Source: Sphingomonadales bacterium CG_4_10_14_3_um_filter_58_15 (GTDB lineage: Bacteria > Pseudomonadota > Alphaproteobacteria > Sphingomonadales > Sphingomonadaceae). From it: a stretch of 37,892 bases of DNA. A program made the position numbers and the translations under genes. How positions within the stretch are numbered: the stretch's first letter is position 1; every line of letters starts with the position of its first letter. Below the pieces are notes generated by a model, which saw only the letters and a program-made list of their open reading frames with translations, searched no databases and was not told where the DNA came from. This document shows, piece after piece, positions 9,077-17,209 of this stretch. The stretch lies in assembly GCA_002783865.1 (NCBI GenBank), contig PFJE01000003.1, forward strand, positions 1 through 37,892, in the 5' to 3' direction.

Positions 9077-10075
9077 TTACCCTATCGAACCGCCATCGAT
9101 TGCAGTCACGCCCTGTGGTTCAACCGATACGGTCCGCCCGGTCCGCTTTGCCAGTTGTTCCAACAGAGATGGTTTCAACTTGTTCGCTACCGCCGGATGC
9201 GCGGCGAGCCGCAGCGCACCGGTCCCACGATCCCGCTCTGCCTGACGCAGCAGTTTCAGCGCAGCATTGGTCGCGCGATTAGTCTGCATGATTTCCAGCA
9301 CCGATGGCCGAAGCTTGCGGCTGACAATCTGCATGAAACCGAAGCCGTTGATCGCCGTGCGCTCGCAGTTGGCCATCATATGCTCATCAAAAATTGTGGT
9401 AACGGCCGCGCGTTCTGTCTTGGCTTGCAGCGTCGGGAAATCGACCCCGATATTGCCACCAATATCGTGCCGAACCAAAGCCTTAGCCATCTCTCTCGCC
9501 GCTCGCTTGGCCAGTTCGAACGGTGCCAGCGGCCCGTCGACATCAATGACGGTCATTGCCGGGGTCAGAGCGATCAACAGGCTGCCGCCTTCAAAATCGA
9601 TCCGTCCGGTTTCCGCCTGTTCGATGGCTTCGTGCCAGCCATGCTGGGCAAAGAGATCCGATTCATGGGCATGGACCTGTTTGACGGGAAATCCGGTTGC
9701 GGTGAGTTCTGCCAGCAGGTCAGGGCCGTCGCCCAAGCGGCTATCCAGATCGGCTGGCCGTGCCTTGGCGCGTTTGGCCTGTCCACCGCGCTCGGTCATC
9801 GCTGCCCGGACAATCTCCACGCGGACCGATGAGCCTTCGGTCAGTCCTTTGGGGAGCGGCTGCAGCAGCGCCTCTTGCCCGTCCGGCAGAGTCACAATGC
9901 CGGATTTTCCGGCAACCCATTGCCGGGTAAATTTCGCTTCGACCACCGCTCCGGCCCTGGCGCGTCCATCGACGCGCTCGACCCGTATCTGCGTCAGTAT
10001 GTCATCGTGGAGCCGCAACGCCCGGTTCTCACCGATCCCGGCTTCATAAAGCCAGCCATTGGCAAAATCAGCCAA
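9077..10075 (-). CDS. Short ribonuclease E/G family protein
   Basis: 332 aa, much shorter than RNase G (about 490) or RNase E. An N-terminal S1-like segment (about 10-105) is followed by the DNase I-like catalytic region. Asp178 in VIDVD and Asp212 in GVDFPTL fit the two metal-binding Asp of RNase E/G. The 'VSRKLRPS' strand is present, but the CPxC zinc-link Cys pair that should follow is absent. The start is TTG at 10075, chosen because the frame is closed upstream and the protein begins normally (GWLYEAGIGENRA). It overlaps the maf stop by 8 bases. Probable role: rRNA or mRNA processing. Its exact substrate is unknown. Confidence 0.85.
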   Translation of the reverse strand: MADFANGWLYEAGIGENRALRLHDDILTQIRVERVDGRARAGAVVEAKFTRQWVAGKSGIVTLPDGQEALLQPLPKGLTEGSSVRVEIVRAAMTERGGQAKRAKARPADLDSRLGDGPDLLAELTATGFPVKQVHAHESDLFAQHGWHEAIEQAETGRIDFEGGSLLIALTPAMTVIDVDGPLAPFELAKRAAREMAKALVRHDIGGNIGVDFPTLQAKTERAAVTTIFDEHMMANCERTAINGFGFMQIVSRKLRPSVLEIMQTNRATNAALKLLRQAERDRGTGALRLAAHPAVANKLKPSLLEQLAKRTGRTVSVEPQGVTAIDGGSIG

Positions 10076-10637
10076 GAGGATAGCCAGCGCTGATCAGCAG
10101 GTTGCGGGTTTCATAGAGTGGAAGCCCCATAATGCCGCTGTAACTGCCCGACATCCACGTCACAAAGGCTTCCGCCGTGCCCTGGATCGCATAACCGCCG
10201 GCTTTGCCCTGGCCTTCGCCGGTAGCAATATAGGCTTCGATCTCGCGCGGCTCGAAGCGCTTGAATTTCACAATGCTGTCCGACAATTTTGTGCGCGCCG
10301 TACCGTCGGCTGCGATCACGCAGACAGCGGACATCACATGGTGGCGCCTGCCGCTGACCAGCTCCAGAAATTTGCGCTGCTCTGCTGCATCGCCGGCCTG
10401 CCCCAATATCCGGCGTCCAACCGCAACCGTGGTATCGCCCGCCAGCAGGATTTCCTGATCTTCGCGTTTTACCGCAGCGGCCTTTTCCTGCGCCATACGC
10501 AAAACATAATCGCGCGGCAATTCGGCCTTGTACGGGGTTTCATCTATGTCGGGAGAGATGATTCGATCCGGCGTGACGCCAAGACGGCTAAGCAGTTCCA
10601 GTCGACGCGGGCTGGAGGAGGCAAGGACCAGTTTCAT
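10068..10637 (-). CDS. maf: Maf-family nucleoside triphosphate pyrophosphatase
   Basis: 189 aa from the ATG at 10637, giving the canonical start MKLVLASSSPRR; a second ATG four codons upstream (10649) is possible. Maf motifs are present: SSPRR, DETP, LAGDTTVAVG and the SIVKFKRF strand. Maf proteins hydrolyse non-canonical or modified nucleoside triphosphates (dTTP/UTP type or m7GTP type) to monophosphates as house-cleaning enzymes. The GDTTV motif is closer to the dTTP/UTP (YhdE) type, but this is a tentative reading. It lies between infA and the short RNase E/G gene on the same strand and overlaps the latter. Confidence 0.93.
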   Translation of the reverse strand: MKLVLASSSPRRLELLSRLGVTPDRIISPDIDETPYKAELPRDYVLRMAQEKAAAVKREDQEILLAGDTTVAVGRRILGQAGDAAEQRKFLELVSGRRHHVMSAVCVIAADGTARTKLSDSIVKFKRFEPREIEAYIATGEGQGKAGGYAIQGTAEAFVTWMSGSYSGIMGLPLYETRNLLISAGYPLG

Positions 10638-10657
10638 GTCAGCAAACATCCTCTAGA

Positions 10658-10741
10658 CCGTTCGGGCTGAGCTTGTCGAAGCCATGGGCCGAAATGCGCC
10701 GCCTGCCGATCGCTGTCCTTCGACAGGCTCAGGACGAACGG
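10658..10741. repeat. REP-like palindrome, copy A
   Basis: Two inverted arms, 10658-10681 and 10717-10741, each match the consensus CCGTT(A/C)G..CTGAGC(C/T)TGTCGAA. They flank a 35-base spacer. The element fills most of the gap between infA and maf and would form a long hairpin in the infA-maf transcript. Further copies are at 13900, 18573 and 28878. Confidence 0.8.
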
Positions 10742-10748
10742 CATACCA

Positions 10749-10967
10749 TCATTTGAAGCGATAGGTGATGCGACCCTTGGTCAGATCATAAGGGGTGAGC
10801 TCGACGAGTACTTCATCGCCGACCAGCACGCGGATGCGGTTCTTGCGCATCTTGCCAGCGGTATGTCCCAAAATTTCGTGGCCGTTTTCCAGCTCGACCC
10901 GGAACATGGCGTTGGGGAGCAGTTCGCGAACCATCCCCTTCATTTCCAGTAATTCTTCTTTTGCCAT
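10749..10967 (-). CDS. infA: Translation initiation factor IF-1
   Basis: 72 aa, the normal size. It is a single OB-fold S1 domain with [11 protein letters not shown] at the start and the signature [19 protein letters not shown], ending [13 protein letters not shown]-1 binds the ribosomal A site in the 30S initiation complex. The start at 10967 was chosen because it gives the conserved MAKEE beginning. In-frame codons continue upstream (an ATG four codons earlier, preceded by GGGAAA), so a four-residue extension cannot be ruled out. It is the first gene of an infA-maf-RNase unit and diverges from the TonB receptor at 11187. Confidence 0.97.
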   Translation of the reverse strand: MAKEELLEMKGMVRELLPNAMFRVELENGHEILGHTAGKMRKNRIRVLVGDEVLVELTPYDLTKGRITYRFK

Positions 10968-11186
10968 ATGGCGGTACATTTTCCCTATTATCGCGGCAAT
11001 CCCGCGCGTTGCAGAGCGCCATAACGGCAAATGCGCAAAAAGGGAAGGATTAGCTGCATCTGCCAAAATGATAATGTCTATTGTTGGTGGTACAATTTCT
11101 CTGCGACAATTTAATACAAAGAAATTATACCATTAGCATGTGTTGCATGGCATTTCGGACATCTTCTCTCCCCCCTTTGTCGAGTT

Positions 11187-13706
11187 ATGAACCGAGTTAT
11201 GATTTCTTCCCCCAAATTGCTGAGCACTTGCTCTCCCTTCGCTCTGGCAGGCCTGTTGTTCGCCGCTCCGGCTGTCGCGCAAGTCACCGATGCCGACACG
11301 GATTATGCCGATGCCGAAATCGTCGTCACGGCGGAGCGTCCGCGCGGTGCCGTCGTCACCGAAATACCGCCGGTGATCGAACTGAGCGAGGCCGATATCG
11401 CCAGCTATGGCGCGTCCTCGGTCTCCGACCTGCTCGACGCGCTTTCTTCCCAGACCAGCTCGGGCCGGGGCCGGGGCAGCGGCCGACCGGTCGTGCTGAT
11501 CAACGGTCAGCGCACCTCGGGATTCCGCGAAATCCGCGATCTCCCGCCCGAAGCGATCCGCACGGTGCAGGTGTTTCCGGAGGAGCTGGCGCTGCGGTAC
11601 GGCTATCGGCCGGATCAGCGGGTGATCAATTTCATCCTCAAGGACAATTATACCGGGGTCAGTGCCTCGGCGGAATATGGCGTGCCCACGCAAGGTGGTC
11701 AGGGCCGGTCCGAGGTCGAAACCAATATCACCAAGATCGGCAAGACAAGCCGGGTCAATATCAATCTGGAATGGCAGAACAACACCGCTATCACCGAAAG
11801 CGAGAGGGACATTGTCCAGGATGCGGCGGGTGCTCTCGTCAATCTCGGCGAATTTCGCACTCTGGTTGCGCCATCGGATACTGTTGAACTCAATGCCAAT
11901 TACAGCCGGACGTTCGACAATGGCATGGCACTGTCGCTGAACGGTGGGTATGTCTATGATAAATCCCGGGGTCTCCAGGGCCTGCCCAACGGCACACTGC
12001 AGGTCGCCGGCGATCCTTTGTTCCGCTATTTCACCGAATATGGTCCGCTCAACCGGATCCAGGAAACCAATACCGCGCAAGCAGGTCTGACCCTGAACGG
12101 CAATCTCAGCGAATGGCGCTGGTCGCTAACCAGCGATTACACCCGCGGGCAAGTCAATAGCGACACCGACCGCTCCGGCGATATCAGCGCGCTGCAGGCA
12201 GCCATAAATGCGGGCTCGGTCGATCCTCTCGCGACCGGCTTCGGTCCCTTGCTCGGCGAACCGACCACCGACAGCGCCCGCGTGGTCAATCAGACTTTCA
12301 ACAACCTCGCCACCATCTCCGGCAGCCTCCTCAACCTGCCCTCCGGCACCGTCACCACCACCGTCCGCGCCGGCTATAACCGGCAACAGCTGGACAGCCG
12401 GGAAACCCGCGCCGCAGTCCTGACAACGACCGGGCTCAGCCGCGACGAACTGAGCACGGGCATCAATATCGATATCCCGCTGGCCGACGAGAATATCGAC
12501 GTCGTCGAGGCGATTGGCAAATTGTCGATCAACGGCAATCTCGGCTATTCCGACCTGTCCGATTTTGGTGGTCTGGTGGAATTCGGCTTTGGCCTGAACT
12601 GGGAACCGTTTGACGGGCTGGTCTTCACCGCGTCCGCGATTGGCGAGGAAGCGGCGCCCGGCATCTCCCAGCTTGGCAATCCGATCATCATCACCCCGGA
12701 TGTCACGACCTTCGACTTCGTCAATGGCCAAAGCGTGCTGGCGGCGATTACCACTGGCGGCAACCCGGCGCTGCTCGCGGAAAAGCGGCGGGATATCAAG
12801 CTGGCGGTCAATTACCGCCCCGAATGGCTCGACGGGTTCAGCTTCCTCGGCGAATATTTTCGCAACAACAGCACCAATGTCGCGTCGAGCTTCCCTCTGC
12901 TGACGCCCGAGATTGAGGCGGCATTTCCCGGTCGTGTGACTCGCGATCCAAGCGGCCAGTTGATTGCAATCGACCGCCGCCCGGTCAACTATGCCAATGT
13001 CAGCAGCGAACGGATTCGCTACGGCATCGATTTCTCCAAACGCTTTGGCGAGCGGCGCGGTGGCGGACCGGGAAGACCGGAGCGGGGAGTGCGATCATCG
13101 GATGCAGCAGCGCCCGACGGCGCGGCGCAGGGCGAAAAACCCGCAGACGGAGCGCCTCCGGAAGGGGGACAGAGTGCACGGCCCTCCGGCGCCCGCGGCG
13201 GTCCGCCGACGGGCGGCCGCCCGAGCGGCGGACGCTGGCAGCTCTCTGCTTTTCACACCATTCGCCTGCAGGACCGGATCCTGATCCGGCCCGGCGTCGA
13301 TGAACTGGATCTGCTGGGCGGATCCGCCATCGGCTCTTCCGGTGGCAGCCCACGGCACGAGTTCGAGATCAACGGCGGCTGGTTCAACAACGGCATCGGT
13401 TTCCGCCTCGACGGCAAGCATCAGGTCGCGACCCGGGTCAACGGCGGGCTGACCGGCTCCGACCTGCGCTTTTCCGACCTGACCACGTTCAACCTGCGGC
13501 TGTTCGTCAATCTCGATGATCGCGGCAGCCTGACCGAGAAACTGCCGTTCCTGAAAGGCAGCCGCATTGCCTTCAAGGTCGACAATATCTTCAACGATAT
13601 CCAGACCGTTCGCGACGGCACCGGCCTGGTGCCGCTCAGCTATCAACCCGGCTTTGTCGATCCGGTCGGCCGTTATGTCGAGATTGATTTCCGCAAGCAG
13701 TTCTAG
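11187..13706 (+). CDS. TonB-dependent receptor plug-domain outer-membrane protein
   Basis: 839 aa. The signal peptide ends in APAVAQ and a TonB-box-like EIVVTAERP follows. The plug domain is at about 60-155 (RPVVLINGQRTSGFREI, then FPEELALRYGYRPDQRVINF). The long beta-barrel ends in the expected aromatic C-terminus, FRKQF. Residues about 620-685 are a low-complexity Gly/Pro/Arg/Ala-rich stretch just before RPGVDELDLLGGSAIG; I recall similar stretches in sphingomonad members of this family. Substrate unknown. The start codon is uncertain: two in-frame ATGs (11187, 11199) sit in a direct repeat of CGAGTTATGA and neither has a good Shine-Dalgarno. It diverges from infA across an AT-rich gap. Confidence 0.88.
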   Translation: MNRVMISSPKLLSTCSPFALAGLLFAAPAVAQVTDADTDYADAEIVVTAERPRGAVVTEIPPVIELSEADIASYGASSVSDLLDALSSQTSSGRGRGSGRPVVLINGQRTSGFREIRDLPPEAIRTVQVFPEELALRYGYRPDQRVINFILKDNYTGVSASAEYGVPTQGGQGRSEVETNITKIGKTSRVNINLEWQNNTAITESERDIVQDAAGALVNLGEFRTLVAPSDTVELNANYSRTFDNGMALSLNGGYVYDKSRGLQGLPNGTLQVAGDPLFRYFTEYGPLNRIQETNTAQAGLTLNGNLSEWRWSLTSDYTRGQVNSDTDRSGDISALQAAINAGSVDPLATGFGPLLGEPTTDSARVVNQTFNNLATISGSLLNLPSGTVTTTVRAGYNRQQLDSRETRAAVLTTTGLSRDELSTGINIDIPLADENIDVVEAIGKLSINGNLGYSDLSDFGGLVEFGFGLNWEPFDGLVFTASAIGEEAAPGISQLGNPIIITPDVTTFDFVNGQSVLAAITTGGNPALLAEKRRDIKLAVNYRPEWLDGFSFLGEYFRNNSTNVASSFPLLTPEIEAAFPGRVTRDPSGQLIAIDRRPVNYANVSSERIRYGIDFSKRFGERRGGGPGRPERGVRSSDAAAPDGAAQGEKPADGAPPEGGQSARPSGARGGPPTGGRPSGGRWQLSAFHTIRLQDRILIRPGVDELDLLGGSAIGSSGGSPRHEFEINGGWFNNGIGFRLDGKHQVATRVNGGLTGSDLRFSDLTTFNLRLFVNLDDRGSLTEKLPFLKGSRIAFKVDNIFNDIQTVRDGTGLVPLSYQPGFVDPVGRYVEIDFRKQF

Positions 13707-13712
13707 GCAAAG

Positions 13713-13861
13713 AAATCCTCCCCGCTCGCGGGGAGGTGGCAGGCGCCGTAGCCTTGGCGAAGGCGGCTGACGGAGGGGACTCTGGCCGAGGCGCTGCGCT
13801 CAGACGCACGCCCCCTCCACCCCGCTGCGCGCGGTCCCCCTCCCCGTGCCGGGGAGGATTT
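13713..13861. repeat. Palindromic repeat element with 12-bp terminal inverted repeats
   Basis: The 149-base element is bounded by perfect 12-bp inverted repeats (13713-13724 and 13850-13861). Each end also folds locally: CCTCCCCG/CGGGGAGG at 13717-13736 and again at 13839-13857. The second hairpin is followed by ATTTTT (13858-13863), so it could terminate the upstream receptor transcript. There is no coding capacity. It resembles the small non-coding palindromic elements often seen between genes in GC-rich Proteobacteria. Confidence 0.7.
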
Positions 13862-13899
13862 TTGGGCAATCGCGATGGATGCCGCGAGCGGAATTAGAG

Positions 13900-13978
13900 G
13901 TTCCCGTTAGCCCTGAGCTTGTCGAAGGGCGCTTCTCATCCGAGAGGCGTGGTTCGACAAGCTCACCACTAACGGAAC
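13900..13978. repeat. REP-like palindrome, copy B
   Basis: Inverted arms at 13900-13932 and 13947-13978 surround a short loop. The right arm, read on the - strand, is almost identical to the left arm of copy C at 18573, which suggests recent spread. It lies between the convergent receptor gene and the ABM-domain gene. Confidence 0.8.
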
Positions 13979-13992
13979 TTGCTTCACATCAA

Positions 13993-14292
13993 TTACGCCG
14001 CCGAAACCGCTTCCGCCCGATAGATCCCGATCTTCGGCCGTTCCCCAACCAGCGCCGTCAACCGCTCCACAAAATCGCCCGATTCCGGAACCGCAAAATG
14101 CACTGCAACCGCAGCCTCATCCTGCCATTCCTCATAATAGAACAGCCGCGCCGGGTCTTCGCAATCCGCATGGATATGATGCAACACACAGCCAGGTTCG
14201 GCCCGCGACCGGACGCTATGCTCTATGCACAGCGCAATAATCTCTTCGCGATTGACCGGCGGAACCGTGAAGGATGCGGAAATGATGATCAC
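13993..14292 (-). CDS. ABM-domain (antibiotic biosynthesis monooxygenase-like) protein
   Basis: 99 aa, the size of a single ABM ferredoxin-like fold. Recognisable parts are the first strand (IIISASFTVPP), a helix with EEIIALCIEHSVRSRAEPGC, and the family strand ARLFYYEEWQDEAAVAVHF. Such proteins (YgiN-like) act as cofactor-free quinol monooxygenases or as stress proteins; many have no known substrate. The start is GTG at 14292, overlapping the stop of the upstream membrane-protein gene by four bases (GTGA). The pair is therefore probably translated together. Confidence 0.85.
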   Translation of the reverse strand: MIIISASFTVPPVNREEIIALCIEHSVRSRAEPGCVLHHIHADCEDPARLFYYEEWQDEAAVAVHFAVPESGDFVERLTALVGERPKIGIYRAEAVSAA

Positions 14293-14789
14293 AATTTCAG
14301 CGTCGCCCGGGTCGTGCTTTTCGACATGAAATAGGCCAGCACCGCCGCGATAATGGTGACCATTGCGGTAAAGACCAGCGGCACAAAACGCAGGTCCGGT
14401 GCAACCGCTTGCAGCACCATCCCGATGAGAACCGCCGGAATCAGGGTCAGCGCCAGATGCTTTAACGCCAGCAGATACGGCGCAAAGCCCACCCGCGTGT
14501 CAGCGGCGAGCCCCGGCGTGACCTTCCCCGATTTGCGCTGCGACACGGTGATCGGATAGACGATCAGCGTCAGCAAGATACTCATCAGCACGGCAATGCC
14601 GACCAGGGTCCCGCCCAGACTGGGATCAGTATCGCCCAGCGGCAGCGTCCCCGGCACAAAAGCCAGATCGCGGGTCAGCCAGTAATTGATCCCGCCCGCC
14701 AGCACGATATTGACCACCGCATCCCCCCGCGCCTGTTTCTCGATAAAGGCGTCCATGGTAATCGGTGCGGCGGTTACAACGGTGGCCAT
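14289..14789 (-). CDS. Small four-helix membrane protein of unknown function
   Basis: 166 aa. Hydrophobic segments lie at about 24-40 (weak), 60-80 (GTLVGIAVLMSILLTLIVYPI), 108-127 (LALTLIPAVLIGMVLQAV) and 134-155 (FVPLVFTAMVTIIAAVLAYFM), giving three or four membrane helices. I recognise no motif. A good Shine-Dalgarno (GGGAGAG) precedes the ATG at 14789. It overlaps the ABM-domain gene downstream, so the two products may act together, for instance on a membrane quinone; this last point is speculation. Confidence 0.7.
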   Translation of the reverse strand: MATVVTAAPITMDAFIEKQARGDAVVNIVLAGGINYWLTRDLAFVPGTLPLGDTDPSLGGTLVGIAVLMSILLTLIVYPITVSQRKSGKVTPGLAADTRVGFAPYLLALKHLALTLIPAVLIGMVLQAVAPDLRFVPLVFTAMVTIIAAVLAYFMSKSTTRATLKL

Positions 14790-15159
14790 ATTCTCTCTCC
14801 CTGTTTTTTGCTGGAGAGTGACGGTGGCGGGGGGAATGTCAAGCGGGATTGCTTTGGATTGATGGAGAAAGATGTGAGTCCGCTAAAATGTCGGTGGAAT
14901 AGAGTTTGCCCCCTTTGGGATCGTTGCAACGGTCACGGCTATTTCTCGTGCAACCACAAAACACTGCTTGAGTCCGTTGGCAACATTCCGTCGCCCCAAG
15001 CGGGGAAACTATTACGCCATGCTGGACGTAACCTGTATCGCAGCGTAACTTCATCCAGATAGCGCCCGGCAATCCCGGGGCGCTTCAACGCGGAACCGGG
15101 TCAGGACCTGGCGAAGGGCACCGAGACGGAATTGGTTGCGCAACGGCGAGGGTAAAGCA
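14790..15159. other. Intergenic region between the membrane-protein gene and tsdA
   Basis: 370 bases without a supported gene. It holds the leaders of two divergent genes. A GC-rich hairpin lies at 15062-15083 (GCGCCC with GGGCGC plus a bulge). The stretch at about 15094-15120 resembles part of a bacterial SRP RNA (ACCGGGTCAGG) but lacks the rest of that core. No convincing promoter was found by eye. Confidence 0.5.
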
Positions 15160-16191
15160 GTGGCACGTAATTTCTGGAACAGCATTCACCTGCTTGAAGA
15201 TCGGCTTGATCGCGAGCTGGAGAGAAACGGGAGCCCGTTGGCTCGTATAATAGGCCGGATCGCTCTTGTGATTTCCGGCGCTGTCTTGGCAATAGTCCTG
15301 GTCGTTGTGGGGGTCTCCCGGAGTGATCAAGCGACCACTGCTTTCGAAGCTGGGGCGGTTACCGCTGCAGGCTTCTCGCCGCCCGAAGAGAGCGAAATTC
15401 CAGAGGGACCGCTGGGCGATGCCATCATCCGTGGCAAAGCAATTTTCGACAATCCCGGCGTGAACGCGGCCGCCTATGTCGGAAACTCTATGGCATGTTC
15501 AAATTGCCATTTGGATTCCGGGCGGCGCGCCGGCAGTTCGCCGATGTGGGCAGCCTGGGGAAATTATCCGCAATACCGCAACAAAAACAAGTCGATCAAC
15601 ACGATGGAAGACCGGATCATGGGATGCTTCCGCTATTCGATGAACGCGCCCGCCAGTGCTTCCGGCGTCCCGCCGCCAGCCGGGTCCGATATTTACCGGG
15701 ATCTGCAGACCTATTTCCACTGGCTCGCCACGGGCGCGCCTACCGGAAAGGACGTTGTCGGCTCCGGCTATCCTGCACTGGAAATGACATCCGCTGGCTA
15801 CGATCCTCAGCGGGGTGCGCCATTATATGACCAATATTGCAGCGGATGCCACGGACCCGAGGGCCAGGGCGCAATCAAGCCCGACGGCACGGTTGTCTAT
15901 CCGCCTTTGTGGGGAAAGGAGAGCTACAACTGGGGGGCAGGCATGGCCCGCGTCGACCTCGCTGCCCGATTCATCAAGGCAAACATGCCCTTCGACAACC
16001 CCGGAACCCTGACCAGTCAGGACGCGTGGGACATCGCGGCGTTTGTCGACAGTCAGGAGCGACCGCGGGATCCGCGACAGACCGGCAGTATCGAAGATAA
16101 CGCCAAACGCAGCTTCGCCGGCCAGGAAACCTTCTACGGCAAGATTGTTGACGGTCATCAACTGGGCTCGGGCGGCAACGACGCGCGATAG
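15160..16191 (+). CDS. tsdA: Diheme cytochrome c, TsdA-type thiosulfate dehydrogenase / tetrathionate reductase
   Basis: 343 aa. The GTG at 15160 is chosen because GAGGG lies 7 bases before it; a TTG eight codons upstream has no such site. An uncleaved N-terminal helix (about 29-52) anchors the protein with its domain in the periplasm. There are two heme sites, CSNCH (113-117) and CSGCH (227-231). The TsdA pattern is clear: Cys156 in EDRIMGCFRYSMN fits the unusual Cys ligand of heme 1, and Met276 in IKANMP fits the heme 2 ligand. TsdA couples two thiosulfates to tetrathionate, reversibly in some species. No tsdB or sox gene is adjacent. Confidence 0.82.
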   Translation: MARNFWNSIHLLEDRLDRELERNGSPLARIIGRIALVISGAVLAIVLVVVGVSRSDQATTAFEAGAVTAAGFSPPEESEIPEGPLGDAIIRGKAIFDNPGVNAAAYVGNSMACSNCHLDSGRRAGSSPMWAAWGNYPQYRNKNKSINTMEDRIMGCFRYSMNAPASASGVPPPAGSDIYRDLQTYFHWLATGAPTGKDVVGSGYPALEMTSAGYDPQRGAPLYDQYCSGCHGPEGQGAIKPDGTVVYPPLWGKESYNWGAGMARVDLAARFIKANMPFDNPGTLTSQDAWDIAAFVDSQERPRDPRQTGSIEDNAKRSFAGQETFYGKIVDGHQLGSGGNDAR

Positions 16192-16296
16192 GCAGCTCTC
16201 ATGAATTACGGGATCACGGTGACATCACTTTGCCGCCATGAACCTTCGGCTAACTGATCAGGAAACGCGCTCACCTTCGGCTCGCGACCACATCAA

Positions 16297-16318
16297 CCCC
16301 TCCTCCGAAGCAGAGGGG
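16297..16318. terminator. Possible terminator hairpin between convergent genes
   Basis: CCCCTC (16297-16302) and GAGGGG (16313-16318) form a 6-bp stem between tsdA (+) and the JmjC-like gene (-), which converge here. Neither side has a T run, so intrinsic termination is uncertain. It may be the remnant of a palindromic repeat like the one at 25121-25231. Confidence 0.35.
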
Positions 16319-16339
16319 CTTCAATAGCCCATGCTCTCG

Positions 16340-17209
16340 CTAGCCTCCGAGCTTCCTGAGTACCCGCCAGGCAAATGCCTTCGCCCTGTTCCGCGCCGGA
16401 AAACGTCCCGGTGCCCTGGGGTTCAACCCCCGCTTGCGCAGCCAGCCGTTAAACGCCCGCGCGTCAGCCTCTTCAAAGCTCCAGTCGCTGCGCCAGGTAA
16501 TCGACAGCGAGATGCTCGGTTCCGGCCCGACCTTGACGAAATGCGGCGCCATCACCGGGACAAAGATCGCCTTGCCGGGGGTCAGATGGTGGCGCGTGCC
16601 CTCGGCCTCGAATTCATTCTGCCAGACCAGATTGCGATGGCCACCGAGATGATAGCCTTCGTGAATTTCATCGGGTGCATAACGAGCGTTACCGGCCGGA
16701 AAAGTGGTCATCCATTTTTCGCCACGCAGCTGCAGCAGGATATTATGTTCCGGGTCGAAATGATAAGGCGTCACCGCATCGGGCGAGGAAACGAAGATGA
16801 AACCCTGCGGCTTGAGCATCTGGCCGGTCTTGGCCTCCAGTATCGGCCGGATTTCGGCGAGCAGCGATTGCAGCAGCGCCTCATATTCCGGCATCTGCTC
16901 GATATTCTTGAGCACCGCCCAGCTCGCAGCGCTATCGATCATCCGGATCGTGTCACCGATGGTCATGCCATTGCCAGGCACATCCTCCGGCTTGATGCCA
17001 ACGGGAAGATCGCCCGGATTATATTCGACGCTGCTTGCTGGCAACGCCGTTCCCAGCTCGGCCAGCGCATCGAGAGTCAGCAGCTCGTGCGATGCCATCT
17101 GGTGATCGAGCAGCCCCGCCTGTTCGGGATAGCAGCTATCGAATTGCCGCCGGCTATCGTCGCCAAAAACATGTGGACGAAAGCTGTCCTTGCTGGAAAT
17201 CTGGTTCAT
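16340..17209 (-). CDS. Cupin-like / JmjC-type oxygenase domain protein
   Basis: 289 aa. A jelly-roll core of JmjC/cupin_8 type is visible: His150-x-Asp152 in TPYHFDPEHN and His223 in VMAPHFVKVG would bind Fe(II). LLQLRGEKWMTTFP between them is typical of the family. Relatives are Fe(II)/2-oxoglutarate hydroxylases of proteins or small molecules; the substrate here is unknown. The ATG overlaps the stop of the upstream acyltransferase gene (ATGA), and its Shine-Dalgarno GGAGGG lies inside that gene's last codons, so the pair is translationally coupled. The last 40 residues are Arg-rich and look membrane- or nucleic-acid-facing. Confidence 0.8.
   Translation of the reverse strand: MNQISSKDSFRPHVFGDDSRRQFDSCYPEQAGLLDHQMASHELLTLDALAELGTALPASSVEYNPGDLPVGIKPEDVPGNGMTIGDTIRMIDSAASWAVLKNIEQMPEYEALLQSLLAEIRPILEAKTGQMLKPQGFIFVSSPDAVTPYHFDPEHNILLQLRGEKWMTTFPAGNARYAPDEIHEGYHLGGHRNLVWQNEFEAEGTRHHLTPGKAIFVPVMAPHFVKVGPEPSISLSITWRSDWSFEEADARAFNGWLRKRGLNPRAPGRFPARNRAKAFAWRVLRKLGG

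Noticed and set aside
15094-15120. Sequence resembling the bacterial SRP RNA core (ACCGGGTCAGG...GAAGGG)
   Set aside because: The essential GGAAGG-AGCAGCC part is not there, and the flanks do not form the long SRP hairpin. Probably chance.
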